Shown here: piece by piece, positions 5,769-8,350 of the stretch
How positions within the stretch are numbered: the stretch's first letter is position 1
How the letters are laid out: every line of letters begins with the position of its first letter
From: Candidatus Magasanikiibacteriota bacterium
GTDB lineage: Bacteria > Patescibacteriota > Patescibacteriia > Magasanikbacterales > GWA2-37-8
Direction of reading: 5' to 3'
NCBI GenBank assembly: GCA_903853785.1
Contig: CAINUM010000097.1
Location: 1 to 8,350 of the forward strand
Length of the DNA stretch: 8,350 bases
Position numbers and translations under genes: made by a program
The notes under the pieces: generated by a model
The model's database searches: none
What the model was told of the DNA's origin: nothing
What the model saw: only the letters and a program-made list of their open reading frames with translations

Positions 5769-7685
5769 ATGGAAAGAAACCCCTCATTTTTAAAATCTAA
5801 ATACGCCGACTTCCACACCAGTCCAGAAATAGCCACAGTCGCCAGTCGTACCGAAGCCAAAACCGGAAAGAAAGTTTCAGAAAAACCAGAAGCCCGTATT
5901 CAGAATTATTTAGATTACCTAAAAGACAGTCTTGGCCTTCCAGATGAAAGCAGAGACACAGAACAACAACCCCACCGTTTTGAAGCCGACGATCGTACCC
6001 GCACCGAAAAACTCACCCGTTTCAAATCCGTTCTTCACGACAAATACGTCATCAAACCAGAACAAATTCCTGACGCATATTTTGCCCTCCAACAACGCAT
6101 CGCCCGTGAACAAGGCCATGGTGACATAGAGATCACTCCAGACATGCGTGCACAACACGCCGAAGTTGTTATTGCCGATCAATCTGGAAGTTTAGACAAT
6201 TGGACAGACTACCTCGCCTCACCAGACGCTATTTATCCGGATTGGTTAAAATATTGGGCAATGCGCAGTATTCTCGGTATGGGTGCATACGACAAAGAGA
6301 AAAAAGTTTTTGAAAAAAGAAGCAAAGATACCGTCAAACCATTTCCGGATATAGATCGTGAAGCCCTTGCCTATGTGCTCGACGCCATGGAAAAGAAATA
6401 TTCAGATTCCAGAGAACATGGTCCGTATCAGACCGAAGATGAATACACTCAACAAGAACAATGGAGAGAATTATTAAAAGGTGAAAACTTCGCTAAACTC
6501 TACGCCTACGCCATAGAAAAAGTCACTCCAGCCTCAAAAGATCAACTTTCCACTACCGCTGGCGAATGGATAAAATATCCAAAAGGTTCAGATCATATGC
6601 CACTCGTCCAATCTCTTCAAGGCCACGGCACTGGCTGGTGTACTGCCGGAGAAAGTACCGCCAAAACCCAACTTCAAAATGGAGATTTTTATGTATATTA
6701 TTCCATGAACCAAAAAGGACAAGCAGTAATTCCTAGAGCAGCTATCCGCATGCAAGAAAATAGTATCGCTGAAGTTCGCGGTATCGCCGCCGAACAAAAT
6801 CTAGATTCCCATATCGGTGGAGTGGTTCAGCAAAAACTCACTGAATTCCCCGACGGTAAAGTCTATGAACAAAAAAATCAGGACATGAAAGACTTAACCG
6901 CGTTAGAATCCAAAATAAAAGCAGAAAAACAACTTACCCGCGAAGACTTAATTTTCCTTTACGAAATAGACAAACCCATCCAAGGTTTCGGCTATCAAAA
7001 AGATCCTAGAATAGAAGAATTAAGAAAAACCAGAAAAGATGTAAATTTTGACGCTTGTTTAATTTTCAATTGTCTTCCAGAACAAATTGCCCACAATGAA
7101 CAAGAAGTAAATGAAAAAACCAAAGCATATATTGGACCATTATTTACAAATATATTCAAAAAACTAGGTCACTTGGAAAATATTTTCACCACTTTCCCAG
7201 AAGGTAAAATAAAAAAAGAAACAATTACCACTGGTGGCAAAACTAAAGAGCAACTTAAAGAAGAAATGCAAAAACAAAAAATCCAAGTTTATAGTGGAGC
7301 GGAATTTTTGATGGATAGCAAAGACTTTTCCACTACCGCCGAATCTGAACAAGCCGATTTTGCTCGTCTTACTGTAAAAGATTTGTTTAATGATTCAAAT
7401 ACTCACACCACTGACGAAATCTACGCCAAGGCTCAACAGCTTGGTCTAGAACTGTGCCAAAGTCAAGACGGACCAAATTATCGGTTGCATTATAAAGATC
7501 AACCAAACGGAGAGTGGACATTGATGGGAATGAAACAAATTTCCGGCGCTGGTCGCGATCCGGACGTGTTCGTTCTGGATCGTGTCGGCGGCGGTCTGAG
7601 GCTCGACGGCTATTGGGCGAGTCCGGGCGATGAGTGGGATTCCGACCGTCAGTTTGTCTTTCGTCTCAGCAAGTATGAATCTTAG
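5769..7685 (+). CDS. DGR variable (target) protein with C-terminal lectin-like diversified tail
   Basis: A 638-residue protein and the target of the retroelement described here. The last 48 residues hold the variable repeat: codons 591-634 (VR bases 7540-7670), with diversified positions between fixed scaffold residues such as PDVF, GGL, YW, PG, EW and QFVFRL. This pattern, ending in FVFRL just before the stop codon, is typical of C-type-lectin-fold DGR tails. The first 590 residues are not a family I can name. They are charged and mostly helical up to about residue 260, with no signal peptide or membrane helix. A conserved-looking core at about 263-360 contains HGTGWCTAGESTA (286-298), NGDFYVYYS (304-312) and AEVRGIAAEQNLD (334-346). 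Its order (GxGxCxA, then a 'GDFYVYYS' strand, then a 'RG..NLD' segment) reminds me of PcfJ-like proteins, weakly. The start lacks a Shine-Dalgarno sequence. Much of the gene uses more C-ending codons than its neighbours. Confidence 0.9.
   Translation: MERNPSFLKSKYADFHTSPEIATVASRTEAKTGKKVSEKPEARIQNYLDYLKDSLGLPDESRDTEQQPHRFEADDRTRTEKLTRFKSVLHDKYVIKPEQIPDAYFALQQRIAREQGHGDIEITPDMRAQHAEVVIADQSGSLDNWTDYLASPDAIYPDWLKYWAMRSILGMGAYDKEKKVFEKRSKDTVKPFPDIDREALAYVLDAMEKKYSDSREHGPYQTEDEYTQQEQWRELLKGENFAKLYAYAIEKVTPASKDQLSTTAGEWIKYPKGSDHMPLVQSLQGHGTGWCTAGESTAKTQLQNGDFYVYYSMNQKGQAVIPRAAIRMQENSIAEVRGIAAEQNLDSHIGGVVQQKLTEFPDGKVYEQKNQDMKDLTALESKIKAEKQLTREDLIFLYEIDKPIQGFGYQKDPRIEELRKTRKDVNFDACLIFNCLPEQIAHNEQEVNEKTKAYIGPLFTNIFKKLGHLENIFTTFPEGKIKKETITTGGKTKEQLKEEMQKQKIQVYSGAEFLMDSKDFSTTAESEQADFARLTVKDLFNDSNTHTTDEIYAKAQQLGLELCQSQDGPNYRLHYKDQPNGEWTLMGMKQISGAGRDPDVFVLDRVGGGLRLDGYWASPGDEWDSDRQFVFRLSKYES
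7540..7670 (+). repeat. DGR variable repeat (VR)
   Basis: Gap-free partner of the template repeat at 8024-8154 (constant offset 484). The 131 aligned bases differ at 21 places, all at template adenines. Counting only the safer core 7543-7670 (128 bases), there are 18 differences, all at adenines. The last 22 bases (7649-7670) are identical to the template and are the likely IMH, where cDNA synthesis is primed. Homology stops sharply: 7671 and 7676 differ at template C. On the left, 7539 already differs at a template C, so 7540 is the outer limit. Confidence 0.95.
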
Positions 7686-7695
7686 AAATTTAGTT

Positions 7696-7745
7696 ACTTC
7701 GTAATTTGGTACTTAGACACTTTGTCACTTTGACACTTCGGTCAC
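7696..7745. repeat. Degenerate 8-bp tandem repeat of ACTTNGNC with nested mini-palindromes
   Basis: Units ACTTCGTA, ATTTGGT, ACTTAGAC, ACTTTGTC, ACTTTGAC and ACTTCGGTC follow one another. Overlapping small inverted repeats arise from them: GACA-CTT-TGTC (7716-7726), GTCA-CTT-TGAC (7724-7734) and TGAC-ACTTCG-GTCA (7731-7744). It starts 26 bases after the VR and 11 after the stop codon. Hairpins just downstream of the VR help target recognition in other DGRs, so a role is possible; it may equally be simple repetitive spacer. Confidence 0.55.
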
Positions 7746-7772
7746 ATTAAATTATTCAAATATAAAATTTTT

Positions 7773-7781
7773 TGGTATAAT
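7773..7781 (+). promoter_or_regulatory. Promoter for the template-repeat RNA (extended -10)
   Basis: TGGTATAAT at 7773-7781 is a perfect TATAAT with an upstream TG (extended -10). The -35 is weak: TTCAAA at 7755-7760 with a 15-base spacer. Transcription should start near 7788. No credible gene follows for 390 bases on this strand, but the template repeat and a terminator do, so the promoter most likely serves that RNA. Confidence 0.6.
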
Positions 7782-8023
7782 TGTAACTAGATAGATGATA
7801 TTAAATGGTTAAGGCTGTTTGAAATCTGTTCGACAGCCACTAATTGAGTGCGTGAACGGCAAAAGCTTTTTGCGGAGGATTGGTGGTTTGTCTTTAAAAA
7901 GAAATACTTGGTGTGGCATACTCCGTGATTTTCGATCACATATAAAATACAGCTATTCGCCTTTGCTTTACGCGTCCAGCGTAGAAAAATCGTGTCGGCA
8001 GTGGTAAAGATGGCGTGTCACAC

Positions 8024-8154
8024 AAACCGACGCTGATCGCAATCCGAACGTGTTCAATCTGAATCGTGACGACGGCGGTCTGAAGCTCAACAACTATTGG
8101 GCGAATCCGGGCAATGAGTGGAATTCCGACAATCAGTTTGTCTTTCGTCTCAGC
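8024..8154 (+). repeat. DGR template repeat (TR)
   Basis: Non-coding template whose adenines are copied unfaithfully into the VR. It holds 34 adenines; 21 are changed in the VR (15 to G, 5 to T, 1 to C) and 13 are kept. Read in the VR frame it encodes ten AAY (Asn) codons, the codon type that adenine mutagenesis can turn into the most amino acids without making a stop; all ten are changed in the VR. Fixed positions are built from codons with few adenines. It is followed 14 bases later by a plus-strand terminator. Confidence 0.95.
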
Positions 8155-8168
8155 CAGTACTGTCTTTT

Positions 8169-8200
8169 CCGTGGCTTTATCGGTCACGGTTTTTCTTTTC
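8169..8200 (+). terminator. Intrinsic terminator of the template RNA, overlapping the avd 3' end
   Basis: CCGTG (8169-8173) pairs with CACGG (8185-8189), with one further G-T pair inside (8174/8184), and is followed at once by TTTTTCTTTT (8190-8199). On the other strand the hairpin is followed by AAAAG, so it works only for plus-strand transcription. The hairpin's right arm and T-run fall in the last codons of the converging avd gene. Confidence 0.7.
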
Positions 8201-8350
8201 TACATTTATTTCCAAATTGCGTTTCCAACCGCCAAGCATTTTACCCGATTCGTCTAATTTAATAGAGATATCGCTATATTGTTGGTTGGAAATGAATTTT
8301 GCCTCCCAGACAATGTGGACTAAAAATTTGAGAGTATCCAGAACCAAAAT
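8177..8350 (-). CDS. avd: DGR accessory variability determinant Avd, C-terminal part (runs off the right edge)
   Basis: I translated 57 codons plus a TAA stop (8179-8177) from the minus strand; the gene begins beyond base 8350. The visible part contains LDTLKFLVHIVWEAKFIS, then NQQYSDISIKLDESGKMLGG and W, then a basic tail (KRNLEINVEKKNRDR). This is the last part of the four-helix bundle of bacterial Avd proteins, whose usual pattern is a leucine-rich helix, a WE or YE pair, a 'S..QY..LS..L.EIG.MLGGW' helix and then the end. Avd is a small basic pentamer that binds the DGR reverse transcriptase and template RNA and is needed for mutagenic retrohoming. Its presence beside the TR independently supports the DGR. 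It is on the strand opposite to the TR and the target gene, unlike the classic avd-TR-RT order. Confidence 0.85.
   Translation of the reverse strand: MLVLDTLKFLVHIVWEAKFISNQQYSDISIKLDESGKMLGGWKRNLEINVEKKNRDR

Larger units (their letters stand above)
7788..8200 (+). ncRNA. Predicted DGR template RNA (structured leader + TR + terminator)
   Basis: The 338-base stretch 7686-8023 holds no believable protein gene. From a promoter at 7773-7781 to a terminator ending near 8200, it and the template repeat would form an RNA of about 410 bases. The leader can fold into several hairpins: UGGU(UAA)GGCUGU/ACAGCCACUA (7806-7842), CGGAG (7873-7877) with CUCCG (7921-7925), GUGAU-UUUCG-AUCAC (7925-7939, competing by one base with the former) and UUUACGC-GUCCA-GCGUAGA (7967-7985, one G-U pair). 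DGR reverse transcriptases need such a structured RNA around the template for priming and Avd binding. The ends are predicted from signals only. Confidence 0.65.

Noticed and set aside
7696..7745. Short CRISPR array
   Set aside because: Units are about 8 bases with no spacers; no cas gene in the window.
7819..8007. 62-codon plus-strand reading frame between target gene and TR
   Set aside because: Begins with TTG, has no ribosome binding site, no recognisable protein pattern, and lies over hairpins of the predicted template RNA.
8024..8154. TR as a decayed duplicate (pseudogene) of the target gene's end
   Set aside because: Decay would scatter changes over all bases; every difference is at an adenine of this copy and the ends are sharp.
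7936..8187. 83-codon minus-strand frame over the TR
   Set aside because: Antisense shadow of the TR in a frame different from avd, with a GTG start and no protein-like pattern.
8050..8262. 70-codon plus-strand frame over the TR
   Set aside because: It starts with GTG inside the TR and merely reads the template in the VR frame, then runs antisense through avd; no start signal.

Overview
The window looks like a piece of a low-GC bacterial genome, most likely of the Patescibacteria/CPR type. This is an inference from style: AT-rich DNA, tightly packed genes, several genes without a Shine-Dalgarno sequence, a split MacAB-like exporter with a large adaptor, and a diversity-generating retroelement (DGR) of a kind known to be common in that group. 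The standard genetic code fits all genes seen.

Left part (1-4498, all minus strand): a five-gene cluster read from right to left. It encodes an ECF-type sigma factor (4498-3950), a three-helix membrane protein of unknown family in the position of an anti-sigma factor (3948-3172), a periplasmic-adaptor/HlyD-MacA-like protein (3159-1258), an ABC ATPase of the MacB/LolD type (1253-570) and the N-terminal part of a MacB-like permease (566 to beyond base 1). The gaps are 1, 12, 4 and 3 bases, so this is probably one operon: a regulator pair followed by an export or envelope-maintenance machine.

Middle (4499-5768): a sigma-gene upstream region, an intrinsic terminator (minus strand) and a ParA-family ATPase (5665-4646, minus) with no parB in view. 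A 103-base divergent intergenic region carries four TTTGCTA/TTTGCAA boxes that coincide with the -35 elements of both divergent promoters. Both flanking genes appear to be leaderless.

Right part (5769-8350): a DGR. A 638-residue protein of unknown N-terminal function (5769-7685, plus) ends in a variable repeat (VR, about 7540-7670). A near-copy, the template repeat (TR, about 8024-8154), lies 353 bases downstream. In the 131-base gap-free alignment the two copies differ at 21 positions, and every one is an adenine in the TR: 15 A to G, 5 A to T, 1 A to C. All ten AAY codons of the TR are changed in the VR. This is the mark of adenine-directed mutagenic retrohoming. The TR has its own extended -10 promoter (7773-7781), a structured leader and an intrinsic terminator (8169-8200), so it looks like a separate roughly 0.4-kb RNA gene. 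Converging on it from the minus strand is the C-terminal end of the DGR accessory protein Avd (8350-8177). No reverse transcriptase is in the window; it is predicted beyond base 8350.

The genes would work together as follows: TR RNA, Avd and an unseen reverse transcriptase make mutated cDNA that replaces the VR, diversifying up to 17 residues in the C-type-lectin-like tail of the 638-residue protein.
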